Assembly (NCBI GenBank): GCA_963693085.1
Contig: OY856412.1
Location: 1,127,260,744-1,127,324,743, forward strand
DNA: 64,000 bases
Direction: 5' to 3'
DNA from: Alisma plantago-aquatica
Lineage: Eukaryota > Streptophyta > Magnoliopsida > Alismatales > Alismataceae
Positions 11,565-23,215 of this stretch are shown in pieces. Numbering within the stretch: the stretch's first letter is position 1; each line of letters opens with the position of its first letter. A program made the translations under genes and the position numbers. The notes under the pieces were generated by a model. That model had not been told where the DNA came from and searched no databases. It saw nothing but the letters and a program-made list of their open reading frames with translations.

Positions 11565-11960
11565 AATGCCCAGCAGCAGGGCGGCACCTTGAGGGAAGAC
11601 GAGCAGAGGAAGAAGAAGAAGGCAGGGTGGGCACCTTGAGGGAAGAGGAAGCAGCGGCCGGAGCAAGTCCTAGCAGCTTCCGGCGGCGAAGAGAGGAGCG
11701 ACGTAGAGGGCGGCGAGGCTAGGAGACCTAGCTGCTACCGGCGACGGCGGAGAGGGAGGTCGGCGGGCGGAGAGGGAGTCCGACGGGCGGGCGGGAACCG
11801 ACTGCTTCTCACTCGACGGCGACGAGCGGTGAGCACGGAGGAAGGAGCGGCGGTGACGGAGCACGAACGGCAGGGAGCGGCGGCGGCGGCAGGGAGCAAG
11901 AAATCGCCGGAGCTAGGGAAATCGGGAACGAAATAGGGAAATGGGAAGAATCGTTCGGGC
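11565..11960 (-). promoter_or_regulatory. GC-rich leader/promoter-proximal island of CACTA-1
   Basis: A sharp change from AT-rich to CGG/GCG/GAG-rich sequence just inside the 5' subterminal repeats. En/Spm elements have a GC-rich, methylation-sensitive region downstream of the promoter, and the position matches that. CACTA-3 has the same arrangement at 43190-43540. The frame running through it is of biased composition and is not treated as a gene. Confidence 0.55.
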
Positions 11961-11974
11961 AGGGTGAGCTATTA

Positions 11975-12395
11975 AGTTGAAAATACGTGTCGGTTATTTA
12001 AAAAACTGACAACTAAACCAACAGTGTCGGTTCGTTTGCAACAACCGACACCTATACTATATTATAGTCGTCGGTTTTTGATTAAACGACAACCGACAAC
12101 TATTCCTATCTCACGAATACCATTTAGTCGTCGGTTATTTAGTTACGAACCGACGCAATATGTAAAATATTGGAGCCAATTTTTTCGCTGGAATTTTGGG
12201 TTTGGCGGTTGAGTTTAGGTGTTGGTTGTTTATTAATTAAGTGACACTTAATAAAAGCGGTACCCGTGTCTGGTCGACCTTCATGGGTTGGATGTCGGTT
12301 TCTGTTAAAAACTGACACAGTAGGGTTTATGTGTCGGTTTTTGTATACAACCGACACCTTGAAAACCGACTTTATAAGCCATTTCTGTAGTAGTG
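11975..12395. repeat. 5' subterminal repeat array of CACTA-1
   Basis: About a dozen TGTCGGTT/AACCGACA motifs in alternating orientation, ending with the terminal inverted repeat (TTCTGTAGTAGTG) at 12395. This should include the transposase-gene promoter side of the element. Confidence 0.8.
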
Positions 12396-13268
12396 ATAGG
12401 GCATTAGTTTTCACTTTTGGAGACTCTAGATACTTCATTTAATTTTTAAAGTAATTCATATTTTCTCTTAGCTTGTCACATTAGAGACTTCAAAAATTAC
12501 CCAATTTTGGTGAAACTTTACCCTCAAGCAAAATAAAGAATATGGAACATGAATTGGCCATAAGTTTGATACTTGGGGATTATTTTTCTCATTATTTAAT
12601 AATTTGGACTTTATTTATACTTTCTCTCTCCTAGTTACACATGAACATTAAAGATTATCTAAATTGCATAAAAATTTACCCAAAGGCTACGTTTGATGTG
12701 TAGATTACAAATATAAGATTAATTTTCTCTTTTGGGGTGATTAAATGACTAATTCTATATATTGGAGGATAATCACCTTTTCTTTTCAAAATAAAATACC
12801 AAATTTAATGAAACTTGGCCTCCAAGCCAAATCAAACCTGATGAAAATGAATATGGAGTTATTTTTAACCAATTAGTCTTCCTTTAATGAATTTTTTCCT
12901 ATTATCCATTATTACCACAATTCCTTATATTAATTATTTAATATCACCTTATCTTGCTTAAAGAGTTATTATTTATCTTTTTATCTCTTCTGTGTTCCAA
13001 AATATTATAGAAAACTCTAGAATGAATTTCTTTTATCATTATCTCACTTAAAAGGAAAATTTGCATTTTATGCCCTAATTGAAAAAATCACTGAGGTATT
13101 TTTGCATCAAACCAAGTATTGGTATAAATAGTGATCAAACTCACTCCAAACCACTAATATTTCCCATTAAACAGCATCAAGGACAAAAGAGACACAAAGG
13201 AAAGGAGAAACTTAGGAAAATGGCTAAATTAAGATTACACATTGATTTTAGTTCATTATAGTGTTACA
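12396..13268 (-). mobile_element. 5' LTR of gypsy element 1, outer (U3) part
   Basis: Sequence after the ATA duplication of CACTA-1 continues AT-rich and non-coding. I place the LTR start at 13268, where the minus strand reads TGTAACACTATAATG, a plausible LTR start. Immediately beyond it gag-like sequence of a second gypsy element begins, which supports this as an insertion boundary. The matching 5 bp target duplication would lie outside the window. Confidence 0.5.
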
Positions 13269-14560
13269 TCAGGATCAATAAAAACAAATACATACATAGA
13301 GGCAGACAAGTCAGCATGAAAAAGTTTCATCTGACATGTAACAACTTGATGGTTGAAAACACCCTCAGGCTTCATCATTGTGTAAAAGAAGGTTGTGTCT
13401 TGTGATTTGCCTCTCCCTTGACCTCTCCTGATGGATCCAGACAATACATATCTCTTCAACCACCATGCTATTGTTGTTGGTTCAAACCATGTATATGTTG
13501 GTCATCCATCACCCGATGATAGTGTAAGCTTTTTGTCTGTAGTAAACTCGATGGCCATGATGATCTTGTCATGGAACAGGTCTAAAACTATATACCCCAG
13601 ATAGTGGTTGTCTCTTCCTCAACCTCTACTAGGTGACCACTAAAATTGTTGTTACTGCATCCATGGCTCTAACATTGTTGAACTATGTTGGGGCTTCTAC
13701 TATCAAGGTATGGATGACCTAGAAAACTATTGGTTCTTGAATCCTCTATAAGACTATCCTAAAGACTAGGTTGACTTCCTCTTGGCATCTTTATAGATGC
13801 ACATTGAGGTCCTCCCAACCCTCCTCATCGACTTCGTAAAAGGTGGAAAATTTTTCGTGTGAATCCAAATTCGACCCAAACTTTCCAACTCAGCATTAAG
13901 TCCCTTTTCAAAATGTTGAATCTTTTCTATTTATGTCGATGCCATATGTGGACAAAATCACAGAAATTCCAAAAAATGAGCTTCATACTCATTCACTATC
14001 ATCAGCCTCTGCCAGATCTGCTTGAACTATGTGATTGCCTCATCCATATAAGATGTACATAAATACTTATTCAAAAACTCTCTCATGAACACCATCAAAA
14101 AGATGACTTCTCCCTTCCTCTTCTCTTCCTCAATGGACCACTAATGGCCAACATTGCCTTTCAAAAGATATACAACATGCTTCACCTTGTACTCATCCAG
14201 TATGTTCATCCACCAGATGGCCTTCTCTAGCTTTGTAAGCCATATTCTACATTTGAAAGGAATCAGATCTATGACCCATACCTATTTGATTCATTTAGAT
14301 GTCTTTCTAGAACTAGTCGGCTTGATGTTTGAAGCCTACACTTTTCCCACTTGGGCAAGATAAATCTCAAAAATGAAGTAAATGGAGATATCATATGCCT
14401 AAGAATAGCGTAGAAAGTCAGATGGTTAGGCTTCATTGGATAAATTGGCTCCACTTCATGTTCCTCAACTTTCTAAGGCTTCTCTAAATATAAGGGATTG
14501 ATAACTCTCTCCTTATGAGTACACCATTTACTAACACCACCTGGTGGAACATAACTACTT
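13269..14560 (-). pseudogene. Ty3/gypsy gag remnant (element 2)
   Basis: On the minus strand near 13900-14080 a gag core is readable: FLNKYLCTSYMDEAI, IWQRLMIVNEYEAHFLEFL, then FCPHMASTQIEKIQHFEKGL, the usual EY-F-L ... F-P ... FxxGL pattern of gypsy gag. It continues, with stops and shifts, towards 13269 where the frame is cut off by the LTR of element 1. The primer site follows at 14684. No protease or pol of this element is in the window. The gene is decayed. Confidence 0.65.
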
Positions 14561-14683
14561 TCTGCACATTCTTCATGATGTCTAGCCATATATGCATAAT
14601 GATAATCTATGGTTTGATAATGTGAACTCATAAGAGTAGACATGATATCCTAGTCCTATGTCCATGTAGACTTAGCAAACCTA

Positions 14684-14696
14684 GGCTCTAATACCA
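14684..14696 (-). other. primer-binding site of gypsy element 2
   Basis: Minus strand TGGTATTAGAGCC, one mismatch to the initiator-Met primer site. A 6 nt spacer separates it from the putative LTR end (sense ...CGTCACA) at 14703. Confidence 0.6.
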
Positions 14697-14702
14697 AAAA
14701 CT

Positions 14703-17700
14703 TGTGACGCTCGAACACCACAAGAGTACGATTACTCAAAAACAAAAATCTGAATTAACGATGAAACACATCATCCAAGATAGAAGCCACACATAACAAT
14801 CTCAAAATAACACTTTTTTCCAAACACAAAAGGTAACAGTATAGTAGACATTTGATTTAAATAGGAGTTGTTAGGACATGTTACAACTTCCATAGATTAC
14901 AAACCTTTAATCACCAAAGAGTCTAGGAGCCATGCTCACAATTCCACAATAAAATGAAATTAACATAAGCTTTATATATTTGGTGTTATCGTAGATCATG
15001 CATGTAAAATATTAAAACATTCATAACAACGTATATAGAGGTTGTGCATGCATGTCAAAAAATCAAGTCGGATAAAAGATACTACAAAAATCCCCCGTCT
15101 GGACCTCAGTGTATAGGGACAAATAAGACTATATCCCTACATAATTTATCTATAGAGGAGGCCATGCAAACATCACCTACATCAGAGAAACCTTCACACA
15201 AACATCACCCACATCAAGACATATGGTTGGATCTCTCTTTTTTGATCTTCCCCAAAACTATTGGGATATTTGGGCCTCTCATGGTGAGAGCCCAAGTCCC
15301 AGTGATGTGATATAACTTTTGAAACATCTATTACTGATGTATAATGTCAAAGAAATTGTTAAGGATTTAAAAGGTGAACTATCAGTGTACCAAAGGCATA
15401 GACTTACCCATCCAATATGTCATTAAGGTTACTTGCACGTATGTTGAGATCATATACATACTACCTATAATGGAATTATGAATACAAGAGCACAAATATG
15501 TTTAGTGCCAAATAAACCTAAACAATTAAGGTACTTCTCTATGGTATAATTTATATGCTCTAGTTTGATTGAGTCATACCACTCAATTAGATAAATACTT
15601 GCTAATAAGCCATCCTATCAATTTATACAAGATCCAAGGATATTTGGATTCCCTATATCCCATCTCACATTCCTCGGATCAGAGTGTGGTATCAAAAAGG
15701 TAGGGATACCTCTAGTTGATCTACCATGGATATATGCTAAAAGTGGATCCACCTCTCAGGCCCACCATGGAACATAGGTATCCCAACCTCATAAATAGGG
15801 TGATACCCTCCAAATTATAACTCATTTCATAGTACCATTACTCATACACATTCATCATTCCATCATCCTGTACTAAGTCCCAAACATTGTCTAAACATGA
15901 TAAGATATATCAATCACAAGTGTCCCCATACAATCACTAATATATGGCTTCAAATATGTCCTCACAATTGCATGTTGCTATAATATTAACTCATTTCACT
16001 ATTCCCCTAATAGCCTAGAGGGATAGATGTCGTAACTCAGAGATTCACAACTTAGTTATCTTTATTACTTAGATTCTTACCCTAAGGATGCAATAACTAG
16101 AGTATAAAATAGAATAGAAAGATATAAGAAAATAATCTTTAGATAATAAATATATATATGAAATAAAATGGCTAACCATCATTTTCTAACTTCTCATGAC
16201 AAGGCATGTATCTTACACCTCTATTCACAACGAGACATTTACATAATTTAGATCTTCAAGATAACAAGGATATTAAGTCTCTTATAAACCATCAGTTGCT
16301 TTGTCATTAGGTATTCGTAAAGAAACATATTTAGAATAGTAACGCCCCTCTAAGTATATACATATGTCAATGAAAGAAAACCCTATGTTGTCCATAAGAT
16401 GGGTCACTTGTCTTGGAGGAACATCACAAAACATCATATGCATTACACAAGATAAATGAAACAATATATATCAATTCAAAATGTAGATTCAGACATTTTT
16501 CATTAAAGGGAAACATAAGTGTCACATCTTGGTCTTAAACCTAATACATGTAGGCTAAGTAAATCTAAAGCATAAAATGGTAAACTAGACTAGAAATCTA
16601 TTGAATGGTAGATGGCACCCCACCAAGATAAAGTTTCCTTGATCTCATCTATGTTGAAGGTTTGCTTCAGTTCTCCTTTGCTCCTTGATCTAGGGAAATC
16701 TTGTCCCACAGACATGTGAAAACAAAGACATACATTAGTAAGCGACACTATACATTTTATAAGAACTGAAAAATAAGCATAACAACTTGACTTGAAAGAA
16801 AATCGTGACATGTATTTGACTTAAGCATTCATGATTACTTGATTCTTATAACATAAAGAATTTAATAAGTGAAATATGCACTCTCTGTAATTTTCCCACT
16901 TAACAACCCATAATTGGCACGAATGCCCATGATTTGGCCTAAAGACCCATAACGACCCCTTGAGGTCCATGATTGGATAGAGAAGCCCATAATTGGAATG
17001 AATGTCTATAACGGCCCCTTGAGGTCCAGATGGCGAGACCATATAAAACTTAATCAAATTCTCATAACATGATTCTTAATATGAACATTAACATAATTTT
17101 GAGCATTAAATCTTTAACATGACGGGATTTCTCCCACTTGAATTGGAACATTAGTTTTGCGGATCATTAACGCTTAATCATTAGTTGTAATCCATAATAT
17201 TAATGAGCATGATAACCATAGGACCTAAGAAATCATGAAGCAATACATGCACATGATTAGATCATTGAACTTGAAATTTAAGTATAATTCATAAACTATA
17301 AATATCATCCAAATCAACCAAGGTACTTATATATAGTGACATGACCAGCTTACCTAGAGAAAAGCAAATCCAAACTTAGTGTCCTTGATCTTGATCAAAT
17401 CCTAGGTTGGTATCTTTGATCTTGAGTGAAACCCTAAGTCTCCTAAAAATATCATGATGCCCATTAATTATTGCTTTAATTAATGACTTAAACCTTAATT
17501 TGGTATTTTTAGGAGAACATGGTCTAGTTACACTGAATTAGTGTTAGGGTTACTGATTAGGTCATACCATATGATAAAACTTGATTTAACATACTAATTT
17601 AATGAGCCTATTACTTAAAATTAGGGTTTTGGTGTCCCCTAGGATCACATCAAAATAGGAAAGAAAATCATGGTTTGAAAACCCTAAAATCATGTTCTAC

Positions 17701-19798
17701 TCAAAAAATCCTTTCCACTAAATATTTATTTGTATTTTTCTGAGCAGTGGTTGAATTATTATAAATTTTTGAAGAACGGACCAATCAAATTTGAGAAAAA
17801 ACAATATGTGTTGCATTATTTAAAATTGGTGACCCAGGAGTCGGGCCCACTCCAATGTTGACCAATCACCACAATCCAACTAGCAATGAGGCTCGCTCCA
17901 GTAGGTGTGTGGTTAAAGTAAGTGAGGTGAAAAAATTCCCAAGCTGTCCATTGTAGCATTACCGTCGCATCAAATGACCCAGGGCAAAGGTGGTACTTCG
18001 CCACCTTGGATCTTTGTATGACTATAACAAAGATGGAAGCCAAGAGGTGGAAAACTAGGCAGTAAATTTGTGATACCCCCAGATCTCAGAGATCAAAATC
18101 GAGCGAGAAACCATGGCCAACGATGAATCCTCCACATCCTTACGAGGACAATGCGCTAAAGCCCAGGCCCAAAGGTGTATAGGAACACAAGAAATGAAGA
18201 CAGATAGAGCCATCCAACAAATGCGACTAAAACTAGGTAAAACACTACCATCGGCACAAATCAAAGCAAACAGGGTTCCTTCGAAACCCCATGATGATGT
18301 GTAACACACACAAAAATGCTCAACGATGGTCTGAAACTAGAGAAGGGACAATCAATTGAATGTCGACGACTAACTAGGAGTTGGCTAGAGGGTACAATGT
18401 TCGGGGAAGATCTAGTGAAAACCAACGATGCAAAATTGAAGAAAGGAGGTTTAGGATGCTTACTTCATTTGTAATTGGGATAAAGTAGTTATAGCTTTGA
18501 GTACACAACCGTCATCTCTTGAGATGTAACTCAAGTAGGCGTGGGAGCTTCAGAGTGTAGACGATGCAGTTGGTGGTGGAGGATCTTCTAGGATAGTTAT
18601 ATAGGCATGGGGGGTTAATGGTGTTGTCTGCAAGTTGTTGGCAGAGAGGAGAGGAAATCCCTAATGGTTGTTTTTTCTGTAGGGCATGAAACCCCTCTAA
18701 TTTAGGGATGTCAAGACTCGTATGGATGCTTTGATTTCATTGGAGGAAAATCATGGAAAGAGGGGTAGTGTGGAGGAAGAACAAGATCGAGGAGGGATAA
18801 TCAGGACTCATGTTCAGACCTAGGAACAAGGAGGTAGGGGATGGGTTGTCTACCATTAAATTTTGGGAAAATTTAATAATGGTCATCCAATCACGTGTAA
18901 AAAGTAAATCAAATGACGAAGTACATGACAACGTGAATAAATCCAAACTTTAGGGGAATCTGATGCATTTAATGCATATTTGATTAAATTTTATACAAAA
19001 TTGTATGAAAACTTGTATAATCAATTTGAAGGGTCAAACGTGGTCAAAGTGATACCAAATTCGTACCATATGTACAAGAAGGTGTCTAGATTCTTCCCAT
19101 AAAATTATATTTCTATTTTTAATATGTTTTGACTATTATTTCTAAAAATTTCATACCACTTGTTTTTGATGCATTAATAGATAAAATACCTTAATAATAC
19201 CTTTACTTTGTGTTTCTTGGAGTCAAATTTTGAGATAAATGTTTATTACTCACTCCAAGATCATGTCATCTATATTCTATGCCCTTTTTGAGAACTTTTT
19301 CTTGGGGAGAGAGAAAAAGAGATTTTCTTCTTATTAAAACTATAAAAAGGAAAGAGGATTACTTCCTGCTTAAGTTACACAAAATATATTTTTGAATTTC
19401 AAATCTTTTATTTCTTTTTTCCACTTATCTTAAATATATTCAAGGTTAGGAAAGAGGAAATGGTGAGGGATCCAACATCTATTTCTTTTATTTTTTTTTT
19501 GAATTTTTTTTTTAAATGGCGATTCATTCATCTCGTCGCCTGGGTTTGAACTCATGACCTCTCGGTCTTACATCATCTCTTTTACCACTAGGGTGCCACT
19601 TCATTGGCACCAACATCTATTTCTTTGAGTGCATAAATCTTATATAATAGAGAAAAAGTAGATTAATTATTTTCTAACTTCATTATTTGTTTTTTTTAAT
19701 CCATTTCATGGCATTTTTAACTTAAATCCCTCAACTATTACTATTTAGTATAACCTCATTATAAGTTCTAAATTAGACCTAAAAATTGGGGTGTGACA
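14703..19798 (-). mobile_element. LTR-like region of gypsy element 2
   Basis: In sense the block starts TGTCACACCCCAATTTTT at 19798, a common start of Del/Tekay-type LTRs, and ends CGTCACA next to the primer site. The 5.1 kb length is at the upper end for an LTR and may include undetected insertions; one SINE (19489-19609) is certain. No gene is visible. Reading frames inside it are short and unlike any family I know. Confidence 0.4.
19472..19626 (-). mobile_element. tRNA-derived SINE with 17 bp target duplication
   Basis: The body (19489-19609) reads on the minus strand as a pol III unit: A box TGGCACCCTAGTGGT (19584-19598), B box GAGTTCAAACCC (19542-19553), then an A-rich tail (the T runs at 19490-19513 on the plus strand). 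It is flanked by identical copies of CCAACATCTATTTCTTT at 19472-19488 and 19610-19626. The exact 17 bp duplication shows a recent LINE-mediated insertion. About 120 bp fits short plant SINEs. Confidence 0.88.
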
Positions 19799-21478
19799 AG
19801 AACCTTCCTATTTTCCTTTAAGGAGTCATTCTTTGCATTCCAAAAGTATAGTAATAGGTTAATAGCTTCATGTCATGTACTGTTAGCCTACAACAAACAA
19901 GATTAGCCTACAAGTTATATTCCTTTGGACATGCATGTCATATTTCAAAATTACAGAATAGATTTTAAGTTTCTATTACCAACTTAACCTATATCCTTGC
20001 TAAGAAACAATATAAAATCATCTTTTACTTACAAGAAGGGTACTTGTGGTAAGTAACCCTAACATAACAACCTTAACTCATCATCCTAGGAGAAAGGTAG
20101 TAAGCCTACTATCTTTTTGCTTCTATCGAGTACATAATAGAAAGATCTAAAAAATGCAAAGACAAAATATGTAATAAATGAATTACATGTTATATCACTT
20201 GTTTGATAAGGCAAAAAACAAGTATGTCAACAAATAATAGTTGTGAACCTCCCAAATTTACAACAAACTCCAACATCAGAGGTGAAGTCTCCAAGATCGA
20301 ATCTTCTCCCTCACAACCACATTCTAAAGCTACTGATTCATAGAAAAAGGAAACTAAGTAAATAGGGAAAGGTGGAAAGAGGGTGTAAGACTCAACAACT
20401 AAAACCCTAGAGAATAACACCTAGAAAACATCCAAAAATAATTAGAAGTTGGAAAATCACTAGAGGATCACAAGATCGAGTTTGTACTTACTCGAATCTA
20501 AGATTAGCAATCACTTGATGGCCCCTCGCACATTAGTGGAAAATTGCATGAAGGCTAAACAATGTCAAAAGCAAGGATCGATGGAGATAGAAATATCATT
20601 GGTTATCATCAACTAATGGTGTCTCTCTCTACAGTAGCACCTCAAGGATGAGTTTCTCAAGTGATATGAGAAGGAAGGGCAAGGGGTGGTATTTATAGAC
20701 CTCTAGGAGAGAGAGAGAAATGTCAAATTATCACAACATTGGTTAGAAGATGTACCTTCATCTTCCAGTCATCTCATCAATAGATGGACATCGATATTCC
20801 ATTGGTACATGCTCATAGCCAGTCATCCCAATGGTATATGTGAGAAGGAAACTCATTGGTTCAAAGTTCATAGAAAACCATCATAAAATACACCTCAAAA
20901 CTCCATCACTAGAGCACTTGTATAAAGCCATTCATAGAAGAGTTACAGTATTCCTATCGGTATTCAATCGATAGAAACCTACCACCCAACTAGTTATTCT
21001 TTTCAACAGTATACAACCAACAACACAGAATGTTACACGATCGGCCCCTTCAGTTAGTCCTCTACCGATGGAAATATAGAACAACATCATCAATCTTCAA
21101 TAGACAAAAGTCCAATCCCACGCAAACTGACAAAAAGTTAGAAGGGCTTCGAAGGTTCTAAATTAATAGGAAGTAAGTCACACTTCCATTGATCTTCTAA
21201 TGGAACACCAAACAACTCACATGTGTTCTCAACTAACCAACGTGTGGTGGGATAGGTTAGGCCACCTAAGTACATCCACCATCAAATAAACAAAGGAATG
21301 AAAAAGGCAAATAACATGCCATGTACAAATGTTAAGGAGACCATCAACCAAGGGTAATTTTCATATGAACCAAAAAGAAAAACACTCATCAACTAAGTGT
21401 CTGCAATAGCAAGCATCAAAATAGATGATAAAGGTAGAAAATAGTATTAATAGGTTAATATAGGTCAGGGATATTACA
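19799..21478 (-). mobile_element. LTR fragment, third gypsy-type element
   Basis: In sense it starts TGTAATATCCCTGACC at 21478, a typical gypsy LTR start, and contains a TATA box (TATAAATA, about 20689-20696, minus strand). No primer site or gag follows before 19798, so it is a truncated or solo LTR. Assignment rests on the start motif and TATA box only. Confidence 0.35.
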
Positions 21479-22985
21479 TCCTATGATCTAGGTAATTAAT
21501 TAAAAAATTATCTATACTTTGTTTGGAAACCAGGTTTTAATTAATGGAAGTGTTAGGTTTTATCCTTTTCTCGATGGAAGATAATAGTAGTGCTAGCATA
21601 ATCCTAAAATTTGGGATTACTAGGAGTTGTTACATGGCATGTATAAGTAATCCTTATACTAGGTTTTTATCTAATGGGATTAGTTGTATTTGTTACATGC
21701 CATGTATAATTAATCCTTATACTAAGGTTTTATCTAAAACAAAAAGAAAAAAAATAAAAGAAACAGTCTCCACATTGACCCAAACTCCAGATCCAGGTGA
21801 GGATGTAGGAAGAGATGCCTCCTTCACTACCCAAAATCCATCTAAGATCCTACACAGACGTAATCCTTTTCAATCTTAGACTCTCCCTCTCTATCTAGTC
21901 CTTGGTTTGCCCCACTAACAACATTGTGTGTTTTAAAGAGTTTAATGAATCCAATCGACCTACACTTTGGCATTATCTCCATGAAACATGATAAGGATGA
22001 ATTCCATAAAAATATAGGAACCTAAGGATACTCAGAAACTACCTCCACTCTGATCCCCATGCCTATTAAGACATACAAAAGAACCAACAGGGTTCCTGGT
22101 ACATATTATTAAGCCTAATTTCCCTCATATAGCTCTACAACTCCCCACTGAGCTTCTCCTTCATACTCTAGGAACCTTGACTTTGTACCCTCGACTCAAG
22201 GCATTCCCAGCCAATTTATTGGGCATGGAGCATTACTAAGAGTGAACAAATAGAACCCAACATCTTGGAGGATGAGACAAGGCTTTAGCACCCAAGTTTG
22301 TCTCTGATATCAATCAACAACAAGTTTGATCATGGGAGTGTGAACTCAAGCCACACCCAACATCCATGCATATATAAGTAACCTCCTCGATTTCCACGAA
22401 CCTTACTCAACCCATAGATAACCCCTAAATAGGGAAATTTCCCCTATCTCTCTAGTTTTCAGCTTTTTGTGTAAGATCCAACCATGAGAACCTTGTCACA
22501 AACCACCACTCTGGATAAGTTGTCACTCATCATGTTTGGTGAAGCCCCTCATAGGTAATGAGAGCCTCTACTATAGAAACAAAAGTTACAAGCCTGAAGT
22601 CAAATGTTGGGCTAACCCAATAATTGGATGGTTTGGTGCTTGTGGGTCTGGGTTGGAGGAGGAAGAATCCCATATGGATTTTACTCTTCTATTGTGACCC
22701 GTGTGACTGATGTCGATCACTACAAAAGGGAAATGGGATCTTTACTCGTAGTTCAAAGCCCACCCCATGTGGATCATGGTGTCGATGTTGCTGGAGCCTA
22801 TTAGGCCAGGCCCCACCTCATACAAATTAGATCTATATAACTATATATGATATCGTGGTGATAAATAATTGGACCAAAAAAATTAATTTGCAATAAATCA
22901 AGAAATAAAGTGAAGATCAGATAATAGTGAAATTATACATTGACTTGATGAGGAAAATATGTAAAATCTATATAAGATATATTTA
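21479..22985. other. unassigned AT-rich sequence with a short tandem duplication
   Basis: No recognisable gene. At 21611-21738 a 63-64 bp unit (containing GTTACATGGCATGTATAA) occurs twice in tandem with about 15 percent divergence. A 111-codon frame at 21544-21879 covers this duplication and looks like chance. The rest resembles retroelement leader sequence. Confidence 0.4.
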
Positions 22986-23215
22986 ATCTCTGGTTCTGAT
23001 ACTACTTCAAAATGTATGTATTAATGCATGTCCATAAGGTTAAAACTACATGTAAACCCTATATTGGACAAATAAAATGTTTAATTCATGTTAAATATGT
23101 CTATTCTATGATACAATTTGCATTATTGAAAAATTACATTCCAATATCTTAGTAAGATTAGGATGACAATGATGAAAAGATATGATTTTTGGAGTTAACT
23201 AGAACTTGTATATGA
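22986..23215 (-). mobile_element. LTR/primer-site remnant of a retroelement
   Basis: The minus strand reads TAGTATCAGAACC near 22990-23006, a degenerate Met primer site. The roughly 200 bp above it would be the end of an LTR, cut off where CACTA-2 begins at 23216. This is the left side of the proposed inversion breakpoint. Confidence 0.3.

Larger units (their letters stand above)
4491..12395 (-). mobile_element. CACTA-1: En/Spm-type transposon, complete ends, 7.9 kb
   Basis: Both termini are present: CACTACTACATAACC at 4491 and, reverse-complemented, CACTACTACAGAAATGG ending at 12395. The 3 bp before and after are ATA, the target duplication size of CACTA elements. Order in the sense direction (minus): GC-rich leader, B3-like reading frame (10516-10977), a foldback unit, TNP2 transposase (6443-9691), a large palindrome, 3' subterminal repeats. 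Compared with CACTA-2 it lacks the second gene (Transposase_24/Ulp1). It sits inside the LTR of gypsy element 1, so it is younger than that element. Transposase has one premature stop; without TNPA it should depend on other copies for mobility. Confidence 0.93.

Noticed and set aside
11670..11864. Short Ser/Pro/Arg-rich frame in the CACTA-1 leader
   Set aside because: Same reason: GC-rich leader, no conserved motif, no counterpart in CACTA-3.
19489..19609. A functional tRNA gene
   Set aside because: Only the A and B boxes match; there is no cloverleaf or anticodon arm, and it has an A-tail and target duplication, so it is a SINE.
21544..21879. 111-codon open frame
   Set aside because: It overlaps a tandem duplication and has no recognisable motif or splice context.
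22719..22740. CACTACAAAAGGG as a possible 5' terminus of CACTA-2
   Set aside because: It differs from the family terminus CACTACTACAGAA after five bases, no GTCGGTT array follows, and 475 bp of unrelated sequence separates it from the transposase.
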